A DNA stretch of 64,000 nt from Acidobacteriota bacterium (GCA_031296105.1 JARLGJ010000013.1:1-64000); one strand, 5' to 3'; counted from the first letter of the stretch, positions 37,985-47,441 are shown. The notes: a model not told the origin generated them from the sequence alone. A program made the numbers and translations.

Positions 37985-38974
37985 ATGCCGCTTACTGATT
38001 CGTATGGCCGCGTCATACGCGACCTCCGCATTTCGATCACCGATCGCTGCAACTATCGCTGCGTGTACTGCCGCACCGGGTCCAATGGGGTGCAATACAT
38101 TGAGCTGCCGTTTGCCGATTACCTGCGCCTGGCGCGGGTGGCGGTTTCGCTTGGCATCAGCAAAATCCGTCTGACGGGCGGCGAGCCCCTGTTGCGCGCG
38201 GGACTGTTGGACTTTGTCCGCGAGCTGGCCTCTCTGCGCACTCTGGAAGGGACGGCGCCGGAGCTGGCGCTGACCACCAACGGGCACCTGCTGGCGCAGA
38301 TGGCCGAGCCCCTGCGCACCGCCGGATTGAGCCGCGTCACCGTCAGCATGGACGCCGTCGATCCCGAGCGCTTTGCCCGCATTACGCGCGTGCCGCGCAG
38401 CTACCCGGCGGTCCTGGAAGGCGTGCGCGCCGCGCGCCAGGCGGGCCTTGGCCCGGTCAAGATCAACTGCGTGCTGCTCCGGGGCTTCAACGAGGATCAG
38501 ATCGAAGCCTTCGGGCGCTTTGCCCGCGAGGAGCAGGTGGCGGTGCGCTTCATCGAATTCATGCCACTGGAAGAGGGCCGCGTGTGGACGCCGGAAGTGG
38601 TGGTGCCTCTCCGCGAGGTACTGGAGCGCATGCAGCGCTTCCTGCCCTTCCACGAACTGCCGCACGAACCCAGTTCCACCAGCCGCCGCTACAAGTTTGA
38701 AGATGGAAACGGCGAATTTGGCGTCATCGCTCCGGTGTCGCTGCCCTTCTGCGGCGCCTGCTCGCGCATCCGCCTCACCAGCGACGGCAAGCTGCGCACC
38801 TGCCTCTTCAGCCTGAAGGAGCACGACCTGGCCACGCCCCTGCAGGCAGGATGCAGCGATGCCGAACTGGCGCGCCTGATTGAACTTGCGGTGGCGCAAA
38901 AGGAAGACCGCCATCACATTGGCGAACCCGGCTTTGTGCAGCCCGGGCGAACCATGGTTCACATTGGGGGATAG
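37985..38974 (+). CDS. moaA: GTP 3',8-cyclase (molybdenum cofactor synthesis)
   Basis: 329 residues. The radical-SAM cluster motif is CNYRCVYC, SAM contacts include LTGGEPLLR, the second 4Fe-4S cluster is bound by CGACSRIRLTSDGKLRTC, and the protein ends in GG, the MoaA C-terminal tail needed for activity. It converts GTP to the 3',8-cyclo compound, first step of molybdopterin synthesis. ATG 37985 follows a TATACT box at 37958-37963, so the leader would be short. No moaC is adjacent. Molybdopterin use is consistent with the molybdopterin-domain protein at 54242. Confidence 0.95.
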   Translation: MPLTDSYGRVIRDLRISITDRCNYRCVYCRTGSNGVQYIELPFADYLRLARVAVSLGISKIRLTGGEPLLRAGLLDFVRELASLRTLEGTAPELALTTNGHLLAQMAEPLRTAGLSRVTVSMDAVDPERFARITRVPRSYPAVLEGVRAARQAGLGPVKINCVLLRGFNEDQIEAFGRFAREEQVAVRFIEFMPLEEGRVWTPEVVVPLREVLERMQRFLPFHELPHEPSSTSRRYKFEDGNGEFGVIAPVSLPFCGACSRIRLTSDGKLRTCLFSLKEHDLATPLQAGCSDAELARLIELAVAQKEDRHHIGEPGFVQPGRTMVHIGG

Positions 38975-39102
38975 ACGGCGGCGGCGACAGGCTTCATTGG
39001 CAAGTATCGATACAGAACATAGCAAATGGATGGCGAAAATGACGTCATTTGATTTGCGTCCTCTTGCACGATTCATGCATCATTAACATCAGTACGAACG
39101 AA

Positions 39103-39219
39103 GGCTTCAACATCCCCGCGGATGGGGCCGCAAGGCATGTGCATCCGCTGGAGCCCGAGTAAGCGCTTTCAACATCCCCGTTTTCGGCCGGCGCACGCGC
39201 GCGGCGGAAACTGAAGGCA
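39103..39219 (+). promoter_or_regulatory. NAD+-I riboswitch (nadA motif), two tandem domains
   Basis: Domain 1 (39103-39155) begins GGCTTCAACATCCCCG and ends CTGGAGCC, so GGCT pairs AGCC, with GGCCGCAAGGC inside, matching the nadA-motif aptamer as I recall it from Koribacter. Domain 2 (about 39164-39219) repeats TTTCAACATCCCCG and ends CTGAAGGC, directly before the nadA start at 39229, so folding could hide the ribosome site. In the published motif domain 1 binds the adenosine diphosphate part of NAD+; binding is expected to lower nadA expression. Confidence 0.88.
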
Positions 39220-39228
39220 GAAAATAAC

Positions 39229-40347
39229 GTGGCTACAGCAGTCAGTACGAACGCTACCTGCTCGCTGGACAATTACCTTGTCCTGCCGGATCACACGTGT
39301 GACGAGCGTATCCGCTCGGCGCGCGCCATTCTGGGCGAGCAATGTGTCGTGCTTGGGCATCATTACCAGCGCGACGAAGTGATTCAATTTTCCGACCACC
39401 AGGGTGACAGCTTCCGTTTGAGCGAGCTGGCCAGTCAGGCCCGGGGACAGTACATCGTCTTCTGCGGCGTCCACTTCATGGCCGAATCGGCCGACGTGCT
39501 GGCGCGCCCCGAGCAGACGGTGATTCTGCCCGACCTGAACGCCGGATGTTCCATGGCCGACATGGCCGAGATCTCGCAGGTGGAAGACGCCTGGGCCACG
39601 TTTGTGCGCCTGGAACTGACCACCGAGCACGGCCGCGGCATTACTCCGCTGACCTATATGAACTCGGCGGCCAACATCAAGGCCTTTGTTGGCGAGCGCG
39701 GCGGGGCGGTATGCACCAGCAGCAACTGCCACACGGCCATGAACTGGGCCTTCGGGCGCAACGAGAAAATCTTCTTCCTGCCCGATCAGCACCTGGGACG
39801 CAACACCGGCTACGCCATGGGCATCCCGTTGAACGAGATGGTGGTGTGGGATCCGTACCAGTTGCAGGGAGGCCTGACGGCCCAGCAGCTCAAGGCCGCC
39901 CGGGTGATTCTGTGGAAGGGACACTGCTCGGTGCACCAGCGCTTTTTGCCGGAGCACGTGGACCGCGTGCGCGAGCGCTACCAGGGCATTCAGGTCATTG
40001 TGCATCCCGAATGCCGCTGGGAGGTTTGCCAGAAGGCGGACGACACCGGTTCTACCGACAAGCTGCGCCGCCTGGTGGCCCAGGCCGAGCCGGGCGCGAA
40101 GTTCGCCATCGGCACCGAAATTCACCTGGTTAACCGCCTGGCCAAGGAACATCCGGATAAGACGGTCATCACGCTGGATGACTCCGGCTGCCTGTGCACC
40201 ACCATGTACCGCATCTCGCCGCAGCATTTGGCATGGACGCTGGAGAACCTGGTGGACGGCAACGTGGTGAACCCGATCAAGGTGCGTCCGGCGGTGAAGC
40301 ACTGGGCCAAGGTGGCGCTGGACCGGATGTTGGAGCTGAAGGGATAA
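39229..40347 (+). CDS. nadA: Quinolinate synthase
   Basis: 372 residues, GTG start 10 bases after the riboswitch. Substrate and cluster motifs: VLGHHYQRDEVIQFSDHQGDS, FCGVHFMAES, PDLNAGCSMADM, HPECRWEV and the C-terminal GCLC; the three cluster cysteines are in FCGVHF, HPEC and the final pair region. It condenses iminoaspartate with dihydroxyacetone phosphate to quinolinate in de novo NAD synthesis. nadB and nadC are not adjacent. Controlled by the NAD+ riboswitch just upstream. Confidence 0.97.
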   Translation: MATAVSTNATCSLDNYLVLPDHTCDERIRSARAILGEQCVVLGHHYQRDEVIQFSDHQGDSFRLSELASQARGQYIVFCGVHFMAESADVLARPEQTVILPDLNAGCSMADMAEISQVEDAWATFVRLELTTEHGRGITPLTYMNSAANIKAFVGERGGAVCTSSNCHTAMNWAFGRNEKIFFLPDQHLGRNTGYAMGIPLNEMVVWDPYQLQGGLTAQQLKAARVILWKGHCSVHQRFLPEHVDRVRERYQGIQVIVHPECRWEVCQKADDTGSTDKLRRLVAQAEPGAKFAIGTEIHLVNRLAKEHPDKTVITLDDSGCLCTTMYRISPQHLAWTLENLVDGNVVNPIKVRPAVKHWAKVALDRMLELKG

Positions 40348-40437
40348 AGTACGTTGGCGCCTGCTGCATTTGCCAGCGGCGGTGAGGAAATCCAACTCCG
40401 CACCGCCGTGGCCGCCAAGGTGCAGTACACTGGAGCC

Positions 40438-40872
40438 ATGCGAACCTTTACCTTGCGGGAAGCGCAGTCGATGTTGCCGGTGCTGGAAAGCCTACTTCGC
40501 AAATCGATGGAGTGCAAAGAGCGCCTGGAGGAGATTGACCAGGAGTTCAGCGCCCTGGGCGAGCGCATCTTCCTGAACGGCGGCACCCTGGTGGACCTGC
40601 GCGGGCTGCGGGAACGCAAGGCCGAGCGCGACCGGGCCGCCGACCTGGCCAAGGACACGCTGGCGGAAATTGACGCTATCGGCGTTCAGGTCAAGGATCT
40701 GGAGTCGGGGCTGCTCGACTTTCCCTGTATGCACAACGAAGAGGTGATTCTGCTGTGCTGGAAGATGGGTGAGCCCACCATCACGCACTACCACGGCACG
40801 GAAGAGGGCTTCGCCGGGCGGCGTCCGATTGAAGAAATCTTCCCGCGCCAGGGCTCGGACAGCATTCAGTAA
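40438..40872 (+). CDS. DUF2203 family protein
   Basis: 144 residues: FTLREAQSMLPVLESLL at the start, a long charged helix, and the C-terminal block LLDFPCMHNEEVILLCWKMGEPTI and HYHGTEEGFAGRRPI that defines the DUF2203 family. Function unknown. ATG 40438 (GGAG upstream) gives the family start; a terminator follows. Confidence 0.85.
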   Translation: MRTFTLREAQSMLPVLESLLRKSMECKERLEEIDQEFSALGERIFLNGGTLVDLRGLRERKAERDRAADLAKDTLAEIDAIGVQVKDLESGLLDFPCMHNEEVILLCWKMGEPTITHYHGTEEGFAGRRPIEEIFPRQGSDSIQ

Positions 40873-40892
40873 TATCTTTCTTGCCAAATTTA

Positions 40893-40921
40893 AAAGGGCA
40901 CCGGAAACTCCGGCGCCCTTT
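40893..40921 (+). terminator. Terminator between convergent DUF2203 and aminotransferase genes
   Basis: AAAGGGC (40893-40899) and CCGG pair with CCGG and GCCCTTT (40915-40921) with one bulge; TGTGTTT follows. Works on either strand given the convergent layout. Confidence 0.8.
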
Positions 40922-40947
40922 GTGTTTCTGCGCAAAATCCACGCGAT

Positions 40948-42096
40948 TTATGCGGTTTCCTTGATGGCCTCGTCGAACTTGGCCAGGAAGCGGTCCACGC
41001 CCTCGGCGGTGGCCAGCGGCCCCATCAGGCCGATGCGGAAGATCTTTCCCGCTAGTGGGCCAAAGCCTCCGGCAATCTCAATGCCGTGCTTTTCCAGCAA
41101 ATACGCGCGCACCTTGGCCTCGTTTACGCCCTCGGGAACACAGGGCGTATTGAGGTTCCAGATGCGGTGCCCTTCGGCGACGTGCATCTTCATGCCCATG
41201 CGCTCGATGCCGGCCACAAAGCGCTCATGCGCTTTCTTGTGGCGCTGCTGGCGCAGTTCCAGCCCCTCTTCCTCGATGATGGCCAGCGACTCATGCAGCG
41301 CATAGAAGAGCGTTGCCGAAGCCGTGTGATGGTAGCGGTGCGATTCGGTGAGGTAATCGCTGATCAGCGAGAGATCGAAGTACCAGCTCCGGTTGGGCGT
41401 CTTGCGCTGCTTCAGGCGGTCCTGGGCGCGCGGAGAAACCGTCACCGGGCTCAGTCCCGGAGGCGCGCTCAGGCCTTTCTGTGTGCAACTATAGGCCACG
41501 TCAATGCCGTTTTCGTCAATGTTCACTGGCATGGCGCCGAGCGAGGTGACGCAATCGGCAAGCACCACGGCGTCCACTTCATGGGCGGCGGCGCACAAAG
41601 CCTTGCTCTGCTGGAAGACGCCGGTGGACGTTTCGGCCTGCACAAAGGCCACCACCTGCGGACGCTCGCGGCGGATGAACTCCGCGGCTTCGTCGTCGCT
41701 GAACGGCTCGCCCCAGGCGTGGTCCAGACGGACGATCTCGGCGCCGTGACGGCGGGCCATTTCCGCAATGCGCTCGGCGAAGAAGCCGCCGACAAACAGG
41801 CCCAGCCTGGTGCCCGGCTCAATAAAGTTGGAAACCACCGTCTCCATGCCGCCCGAACCGGTGGCGGAGATGGGAATGGTCAGGGGATTCGCCGTGCCAA
41901 ACACCGTGCGCAATCCCTGCTGCACCTGCTGAGAAACCTGGAAGAAATACGGATCGAGGTGGCCCACGATGGGCTGCGCCATGGCCTGGTAAATCCGCGG
42001 ATACACCTGGCTCGGCCCCGGTCCGTAGAGCAGGCGCCGCGGCGCACGAATACTGATCTTGTCGCCGTTGACCGCTGCTTCACTGATGCTGTTCAT
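40948..42096 (-). CDS. Class V pyridoxal-phosphate aminotransferase (serine/alanine-glyoxylate type)
   Basis: 382 residues. LYGPGPSQVYPRIYQAM and GHLDPYF match the glyoxylate aminotransferase start; the PLP lysine is in CTQKGLSAPPG; SWYFDLSLISDY and FRIGLMGP near the C-terminus fit the same family. It should transfer an amino group from serine or alanine to glyoxylate in glycine or photorespiration-like metabolism. ATG 42096 has AGGAGGGG upstream; the frame extends to 42219 without family content. Downstream gene of the YceH-like protein on the same strand, about 150 bases apart. Confidence 0.92.
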   Translation of the reverse strand: MNSISEAAVNGDKISIRAPRRLLYGPGPSQVYPRIYQAMAQPIVGHLDPYFFQVSQQVQQGLRTVFGTANPLTIPISATGSGGMETVVSNFIEPGTRLGLFVGGFFAERIAEMARRHGAEIVRLDHAWGEPFSDDEAAEFIRRERPQVVAFVQAETSTGVFQQSKALCAAAHEVDAVVLADCVTSLGAMPVNIDENGIDVAYSCTQKGLSAPPGLSPVTVSPRAQDRLKQRKTPNRSWYFDLSLISDYLTESHRYHHTASATLFYALHESLAIIEEEGLELRQQRHKKAHERFVAGIERMGMKMHVAEGHRIWNLNTPCVPEGVNEAKVRAYLLEKHGIEIAGGFGPLAGKIFRIGLMGPLATAEGVDRFLAKFDEAIKETA

Positions 42097-42243
42097 TGCC
42101 TTACCCCTCCTGCACAGGCCTTCGATGCTACGCCCGTTCCCAGCCGAGCGGAAGCCTTGTTTTTCCGCCGCGATCCCCGTGGCGTGTTCTGCTTTGACAC
42201 AAGTGCAGGCCGCTCGCAAAAGCTGCGAACGCAGGCGCAGGCG

Positions 42244-42924
42244 TCACTCTCCCAGGCGGCCGCGCAGGGCGTTGAATTCTCCGCGCAGTTCCTCAAGTTC
42301 GCGGCGCAGGGTAGCCACTTCCTGCTCCAGGGCGGCCAGGCGTGTGGGGCTGCTTTCGCCGTCCGCCGCGGCCAAGGGCGGCTCGGGGGCCGCGGAAATC
42401 TCCGGCAAAGGCCCCAGGGCATCGGCATAGCGAGCCTCCTTGGTGCCAGGCTGGCGGGGTAGCAGGCGGGCCAGCGGGGGAGTATGCTCAATGAGTTTTT
42501 GCAGCACAAGCTGAACCTCGTCCAGATCTTCGATGTGGTGCATGCGCTCGCTGCGGCCGCGCAGTTCTCCTGGGGTTTGCGCGCCACGCAGCAGGAGGGT
42601 GCAGAGCAGGGCGGTCTCGCGGCGGCCCAGATTGAGCACCTCCCCGAGGTGATGCTCGAACCTGGCGACGCGGCCTTCGCCACGCGCGGCCGAGGCCAGC
42701 CCCTTGGCTTCCAGGCTGGAAAGCGCGCCACGGACCGATTCCTCGTCAAGATCCATGACCGGATCGCGGTTGGAGCGCTGATTACAGGCTGCCAGCAACG
42801 CATTCAGGCTTAGGGGATAGTAATCCGGGGTTGTGATTTCTTTCTCGACAAGCGCTCCCAGGACGCGCTTTTCGGCCAAATCGAGTTTCAATTCCACGGT
42901 GTTCTCCTCGGGGGAAGCTGCCAT
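42244..42924 (-). CDS. YceH family protein (DUF480)
   Basis: 226 residues. The YceH pattern is clear: EKRVLGALVEKEITTPDYYPLSLNAL, ACNQRSNRDPV, LLRGAQTPGELRGRSERMH. Two winged-helix-like domains are expected, followed here by a Pro/Ala linker and a coiled-coil tail (LEQEVATLRRELEELRGEF). DNA or protein binding is plausible; the role is unknown. Start ATG 42924; a TTG at 42945 is the upstream alternative. Confidence 0.9.
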   Translation of the reverse strand: MAASPEENTVELKLDLAEKRVLGALVEKEITTPDYYPLSLNALLAACNQRSNRDPVMDLDEESVRGALSSLEAKGLASAARGEGRVARFEHHLGEVLNLGRRETALLCTLLLRGAQTPGELRGRSERMHHIEDLDEVQLVLQKLIEHTPPLARLLPRQPGTKEARYADALGPLPEISAAPEPPLAAADGESSPTRLAALEQEVATLRRELEELRGEFNALRGRLGE

Positions 42925-43113
42925 TCCCCGGAAATACGGGCTCAATCAGTGACTTGCTGCGTCCCCGTAGGATAAAATCTCATAATTCAGGATAGGAAAT
43001 ATTCCCGCGTTTGGACCGCATGAACCATGCGATTTCCAGCCTGTGCGAATTATGATTGTTTCGGAAGATTTTTCACAACTTGCGGGCGGAAGCGATTCCG
43101 CCAGGGAGCTTGC

Positions 43114-44286
43114 ATGAAGCGCTTGATCGCCTGTATAGCCGGGCTGTGCCTGTTGGCAACGATGGTCGGCTGCGGTGGTGCCTCCAGCACCGGTACCTTT
43201 GCCTACATCGCCAACAAAACCGGCTCTGGATTCACGGTGTACACCGTGAACTCGGATGGCACGCTTACACTGAATAACATTTCGCCGCAGACAACGCCGT
43301 CGGCGCCGCTCGATCTGGTCTTTTCGGCCAACAGCAAGTGGGCGTTTTTCCTGGATGCTTCCGGCTCGCACGTTTACGCCTACACTCGCGCCGGCAACGG
43401 CGAGTTGGCGACGGCCATCGGCAGCTACTCGGTTGGTCCGGATGCGAGTTCGCTGGTGGTTTCCACTAACAGCTACTACGTGTACGTAGCCCTGCCCGAC
43501 ACCGATCAGTTGGCCATCTACTCCATCGACCAATCGACCGGACAGCTTACGCAGGTGGGCAGCAACGTGAACATCGGCTATGCCATCGACCAGTTGGTGA
43601 TGACTCCCGGCGGCAGTCTGCTGCTGGGTCTCTCCAGTTCGCAGCAGGCCATCGTGAGCTGGACAATTACCAGTTCCACTGGCGTGCTGACGCAGGTGGC
43701 CACCCAGGCGGTAGGCGTCAAACCCAGCTACCTGGCCCTGTCGGAGAACGGCAGCTACGCCTACGTGACCGACAAATCGGCCACCACGACCGTGACCACC
43801 AGCAGTAGCAGCTACACCACGCCAAACATCTACGGCTTTACCGTTGCCTCCTCCGGCGTGCTGACGGCCATGGCCGACTCGCCGTTCAACGAGAACGCCG
43901 ACATTAATGGCACCTATCCCACCGAGCCGGTGTTTGCCGTGACCTCGAACGACAACCGCTACCTGTTCGTGGCCAACCAGGGCACACACAACATCAGCTC
44001 GTTCAAGATGAGCTCGACGACCGGCGAGTTAACCGAAGTACTCGGTACGGCAACCACGGTGAATGGCGTGACCACCACCACGGCCTCGCCCTACGATTGC
44101 GGTTCGGGATGCACCAGCCCCCACTACATGTCGATCCCTTCAGGAAACAACGCACTGTACGTTCTGGATCCCGCGGCGGGCGCTCTCTTCCAGTTCAAGA
44201 TCGATCAGAACACGGGAAGACTGCGCGCTATGAGTCCGGCGTCTTTGAGCGGATTGAGCACCCCCAACTGGATCACCCTGAAGTAG
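43114..44286 (+). CDS. Lipoprotein with beta-propeller (lactonase-like)
   Basis: 390 residues. A lipoprotein signal ends at Cys (LLATMVGC, residues about 14-20). The mature part has repeated propeller blades, e.g. SANSKWAFFLDASGSHVYAYT, TNSYYVYVALPDTDQLAIYSI, SNDNRYLFVANQGTHNISSFK, each ending in a 'G.L' turn as in six- or seven-bladed 3-carboxymuconate-cyclase/YVTN folds. No catalytic residues are identifiable. ATG 43114 has CAGGGAG upstream. First of three genes, all encoding exported proteins and spaced by 9-15 bases; likely surface or periplasmic partners. Confidence 0.85.
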   Translation: MKRLIACIAGLCLLATMVGCGGASSTGTFAYIANKTGSGFTVYTVNSDGTLTLNNISPQTTPSAPLDLVFSANSKWAFFLDASGSHVYAYTRAGNGELATAIGSYSVGPDASSLVVSTNSYYVYVALPDTDQLAIYSIDQSTGQLTQVGSNVNIGYAIDQLVMTPGGSLLLGLSSSQQAIVSWTITSSTGVLTQVATQAVGVKPSYLALSENGSYAYVTDKSATTTVTTSSSSYTTPNIYGFTVASSGVLTAMADSPFNENADINGTYPTEPVFAVTSNDNRYLFVANQGTHNISSFKMSSTTGELTEVLGTATTVNGVTTTTASPYDCGSGCTSPHYMSIPSGNNALYVLDPAAGALFQFKIDQNTGRLRAMSPASLSGLSTPNWITLK

Positions 44287-44295
44287 GTGCCGCAC

Positions 44296-46674
44296 ATGAA
44301 CCGGTTTTACCTAATCACCGCAGCCGCGCTCGCCATGGTTTTGGCGGGCTGCGGTTCGTCGGTTAAGAGCAGCACTCAAGCCGCGAGCAACTACACGTAC
44401 ACCATGTACGTGACACCCGATCGCGTTTCCATAAACGAGGGCGACTATTCCACGATCTCGGCCACGGCCGAAGAGCAGTACCTGAACGGCACGCCGAAGG
44501 CGATCTCGCCGCAGCCGACGATCAAGTTCTACTCGTCGGACTCGCGGGTTTCGATCTCGGCTGCCGGCAAGGTCTGCGCCGGCCAGTGGGATAGCACCTA
44601 CCTGAACTGCGTGGCCACCAGCACCCTGCCCGACGGCGCGGTGACGATTACGGCCTACGATGCGGCGCACTCCACCACCGGCACCACTCAGGTATGGGTC
44701 CACCGTCGCGCGGCCAACATCACGCTGTGCGCGCCCACCAGCGGAACGGTCGCCACGGAGTGCTCCGCGGCTTCGCCCAGCGGCAGTTCCTACACCAACG
44801 TGGTCCGCACCGCGCAGGGCTACTATCCCTCCGGCACGAACTGTGTCTCGCAGGATAATTCGGTCAAGTACTTTGCGCAGGCGTGGGATTCGTCGGGCAA
44901 CCCGCTCTACAGCTGCTCGGTCTCGAATACCGCCGGCTGCGTCAACGACCTGGACTACACCTGGAGCACGACGAATTCCACGGTGGCCTCGGCGGGCGAA
45001 TACGGCGGCGTGGTGGCTCTCAATCCCGGCGTAACCACGGTGTATGCCACGCTGAATGGCACGGTGAGCACGCCGGTGGCATTTGCTACCTGCCCTCCGG
45101 CCAGCATCACCCTGGCCTCCTCGGGCTACACCAAGGGAGCGGCAACCGCGCCTTACTCCACGGCGGACCTGACGGGCCTGTACAAGGGCAGCCTGACCTA
45201 CCTGACGGCCATGACCGTGGTGGATACCAACGGCAACTCCATGCCGCTGGTGGACACCAGCGGCAACGCACTGGACTCCCTGGACCTGACCTTTAACACC
45301 TCGAACCGGCTGGCCGGCGCCTTCACTACGGTGCAGCCGTTGACCTCGCTGTTCACGACCACGACTTCGGGACATTCCACATTGTCGGTATCCTGCACGC
45401 CGACCTCGTGTAACCCCGCGGTCTCCGACTTTGTGTCGCCCACGGGGACGACCGTAACCGCCAAAAGCGCCGGCTATGGCTACCCGATCTACAGCAACCT
45501 GATCGGCGCCACCGTCACCGGCAGCACGTCGAGCGTGATCCTGGTAACGGGCACGACCTTCGCTGACGGCACTACGTCCGCGCACGAGTTGCTGACGTAT
45601 GATTCCGAGTCGCTGGCTTTGTCTCACACCATCTCCGTGCCCAACACGCCGAACTCCCTGGTGGTGGCGCCCAATGGCGCCAAGGCCTACATTGGCAGCG
45701 CGGCCGGGCTGGTGGTGGTCAATCTGTCCACTTACCAGAGTTCGGTGCAGACCTACCCCATCTCGGGCGCTCTGGACACGGACTACGTGACGGGCAAGGT
45801 GCTGGGCGTTTCGCCCGACAGCCGTTACGTAATCGTCTCCGACACCGACAACAGCGAAGTCTTCCTGGTGGATACCACCGGCGCGGAAGCCTACCGCTAT
45901 GCCATCGCGGGCGTCCGCGCCGCAACCTTTGCCTCCGACATGTCCAACTTCTGGATTGCCGGCGACAGTGGCGTGTATGTGTACCAGGGCAGTTCGTTCG
46001 TCAAAACGCAGTACAACACCAGCGCCAATGTGACCGCCATGGCCTGGACGATGGACGGCTTGTCCTACTTCGCCAACGGCAACGCCCTGGTCAACTACTC
46101 AACCTGCGACGACTCCAACCCGCAATCGGTGGGCACCGGTCCGATGAACCTGGACGCGACGGCCATCGGCGGCGTGCCGCGCATCTTCGGCTACTCGACG
46201 GCCAGCAACGCCTGGCTGGACTACTCGGTGACGAGCAGCGCGCAGGTTGGCGCCAGCAGTCCCAAGGGCAACGTTTGCCAGGCTACGGTCACGGTGAACT
46301 CGCCGGTTTCGACCACTTCCACCCTGGCTTGCACGCCGACGCAGTTCAGCTTCTCGGAGCGTTTGGGACGCGAGTTCGTAACCGGCGTCAGTTCTTCCTG
46401 CACCACCAGTGAATCGGTGATTCACGCCTACGACCTCAGCACCAAGGCGGAAATCAACCTGACCGACACTACCGCGTTTGTGCCCTTGAGCGGCGGCGTT
46501 CTTACCGACGGCCGCGAGCTGTATGTCGGCTCCTGGGACAGCACTTCACTAACGGCAGAGCTGCACCGCTTCAACCTGCTGGATAGCAGCGGGGATACCG
46601 GTACGCTCGCCGAAGACATCACCGCTATCTCGGTACCCGTGGTGCCCAGCTTTGTCGCCGTGGTGCCCAAGTAA
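44296..46674 (+). CDS. Large lipoprotein with Ig-like and propeller regions
   Basis: 792 residues. Lipobox LAGC near residue 20 (ATAALAM-type signal ending VLAGC). The N-terminal half resembles bacterial Ig-like (BIG2) domains (VTPDRVSINEGDYSTISATA, NTSNRLAGAF, WSTTNSTVASAGEYGGVVALN), with many Cys pairs likely forming disulfides outside the membrane. The C-terminal half has propeller-like repeats (SLVVAPNGAKAYIGSAAGLVVVNL, SPDSRYVIVSDTDNSEVFLVD). Nine bases follow the previous stop. No enzyme motif seen. It is the central, largest member of the three-gene surface operon. Confidence 0.8.
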   Translation: MNRFYLITAAALAMVLAGCGSSVKSSTQAASNYTYTMYVTPDRVSINEGDYSTISATAEEQYLNGTPKAISPQPTIKFYSSDSRVSISAAGKVCAGQWDSTYLNCVATSTLPDGAVTITAYDAAHSTTGTTQVWVHRRAANITLCAPTSGTVATECSAASPSGSSYTNVVRTAQGYYPSGTNCVSQDNSVKYFAQAWDSSGNPLYSCSVSNTAGCVNDLDYTWSTTNSTVASAGEYGGVVALNPGVTTVYATLNGTVSTPVAFATCPPASITLASSGYTKGAATAPYSTADLTGLYKGSLTYLTAMTVVDTNGNSMPLVDTSGNALDSLDLTFNTSNRLAGAFTTVQPLTSLFTTTTSGHSTLSVSCTPTSCNPAVSDFVSPTGTTVTAKSAGYGYPIYSNLIGATVTGSTSSVILVTGTTFADGTTSAHELLTYDSESLALSHTISVPNTPNSLVVAPNGAKAYIGSAAGLVVVNLSTYQSSVQTYPISGALDTDYVTGKVLGVSPDSRYVIVSDTDNSEVFLVDTTGAEAYRYAIAGVRAATFASDMSNFWIAGDSGVYVYQGSSFVKTQYNTSANVTAMAWTMDGLSYFANGNALVNYSTCDDSNPQSVGTGPMNLDATAIGGVPRIFGYSTASNAWLDYSVTSSAQVGASSPKGNVCQATVTVNSPVSTTSTLACTPTQFSFSERLGREFVTGVSSSCTTSESVIHAYDLSTKAEINLTDTTAFVPLSGGVLTDGRELYVGSWDSTSLTAELHRFNLLDSSGDTGTLAEDITAISVPVVPSFVAVVPK

Positions 46675-46689
46675 TTAAAGGAGAGACTT

Positions 46690-47337
46690 TTGAAACTCAA
46701 GCTCACACTCGTCGTATTCCTCCTCGGATTGGCCACCATGGCCCAGGCGCAGGGGCCGCTTTCCAATCTGTCGATCGGCATCGGCCTCGAGGGCATATTC
46801 CCGGCGGCCACGTTTAACAAGACGCCCTATAACGAAGGCACCTATCCGACCACGCAGTCCGCCACCAAGTCGGTGGGCGGCGTGGCCGACGCGCGCTACA
46901 ACTTCGGACGTCACAGCGCGTTGGACTTCTCCTTCACCCTGAATCGCAACACCGAGTACTTTGCCAACACCTACGGCACCGTCACGCACGTGCAGACCAA
47001 CAACGGCGAATACATCGGCTCCTATGTCGCCCGCATGCCGGGCACCGAACGCATGAAGCCCTACTTTCTGGTCGGCGGCGGCATGGTGCATTTCTCCCCG
47101 AACAGCGCCTACAACACGTCGGGGTCGCCTTCGGGCAGCAGCAAGGCGGCGTTCGCTTACGGCTTCGGAACCGATATCCGCCTGTCGGATAGCTGGGGCC
47201 TCCGCATCCAGTACCGCGGCCTGGTGCGCGGTGCGCCGGACTTCAAGCTCTCCAACACCGATGCCACCGAAACGTTCGGCAGCGAGATGAAGACGCACGT
47301 GCCCGAGCCTTCGATCCAGGTGGTGTACCACTTCTAG
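46690..47337 (+). CDS. Outer-membrane beta-barrel protein
   Basis: 215 residues from a TTG start with AAAGGAGAG upstream. Signal peptide (LTLVVFLLGLATMAQA), then alternating strands with Gly/aromatic pattern (SIGIGLEGIFPAATF, DFSFTLNRNTEYF, YFLVGGGMVHF, GLRIQYRGLVRG) and a C-terminal YHF, the terminal Phe expected for barrel assembly. Eight strands would fit the size. Third gene of the lipoprotein operon, followed by a strong terminator. Probably the outer-membrane partner of the two lipoproteins; that is inference. Confidence 0.82.
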   Translation: MKLKLTLVVFLLGLATMAQAQGPLSNLSIGIGLEGIFPAATFNKTPYNEGTYPTTQSATKSVGGVADARYNFGRHSALDFSFTLNRNTEYFANTYGTVTHVQTNNGEYIGSYVARMPGTERMKPYFLVGGGMVHFSPNSAYNTSGSPSGSSKAAFAYGFGTDIRLSDSWGLRIQYRGLVRGAPDFKLSNTDATETFGSEMKTHVPEPSIQVVYHF

Positions 47338-47355
47338 GCAGTTTGAGTTTCTTAC

Positions 47356-47384
47356 AAAGGCCGGAGCCAACGCTCCGGCCTTTT
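47356..47384 (+). terminator. Terminator of the lipoprotein/barrel operon
   Basis: A perfect 12-bp stem, AAAGGCCGGAGC / GCTCCGGCCTTT (47356-47367, 47372-47383), then TTGTTTTG. Confidence 0.92.
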
Positions 47385-47441
47385 GTTTTGCCCGCCGCGC
47401 CGCGCTTCCCTTCTCCCCCGCGCAGCTTCTAGAATCCCGCC

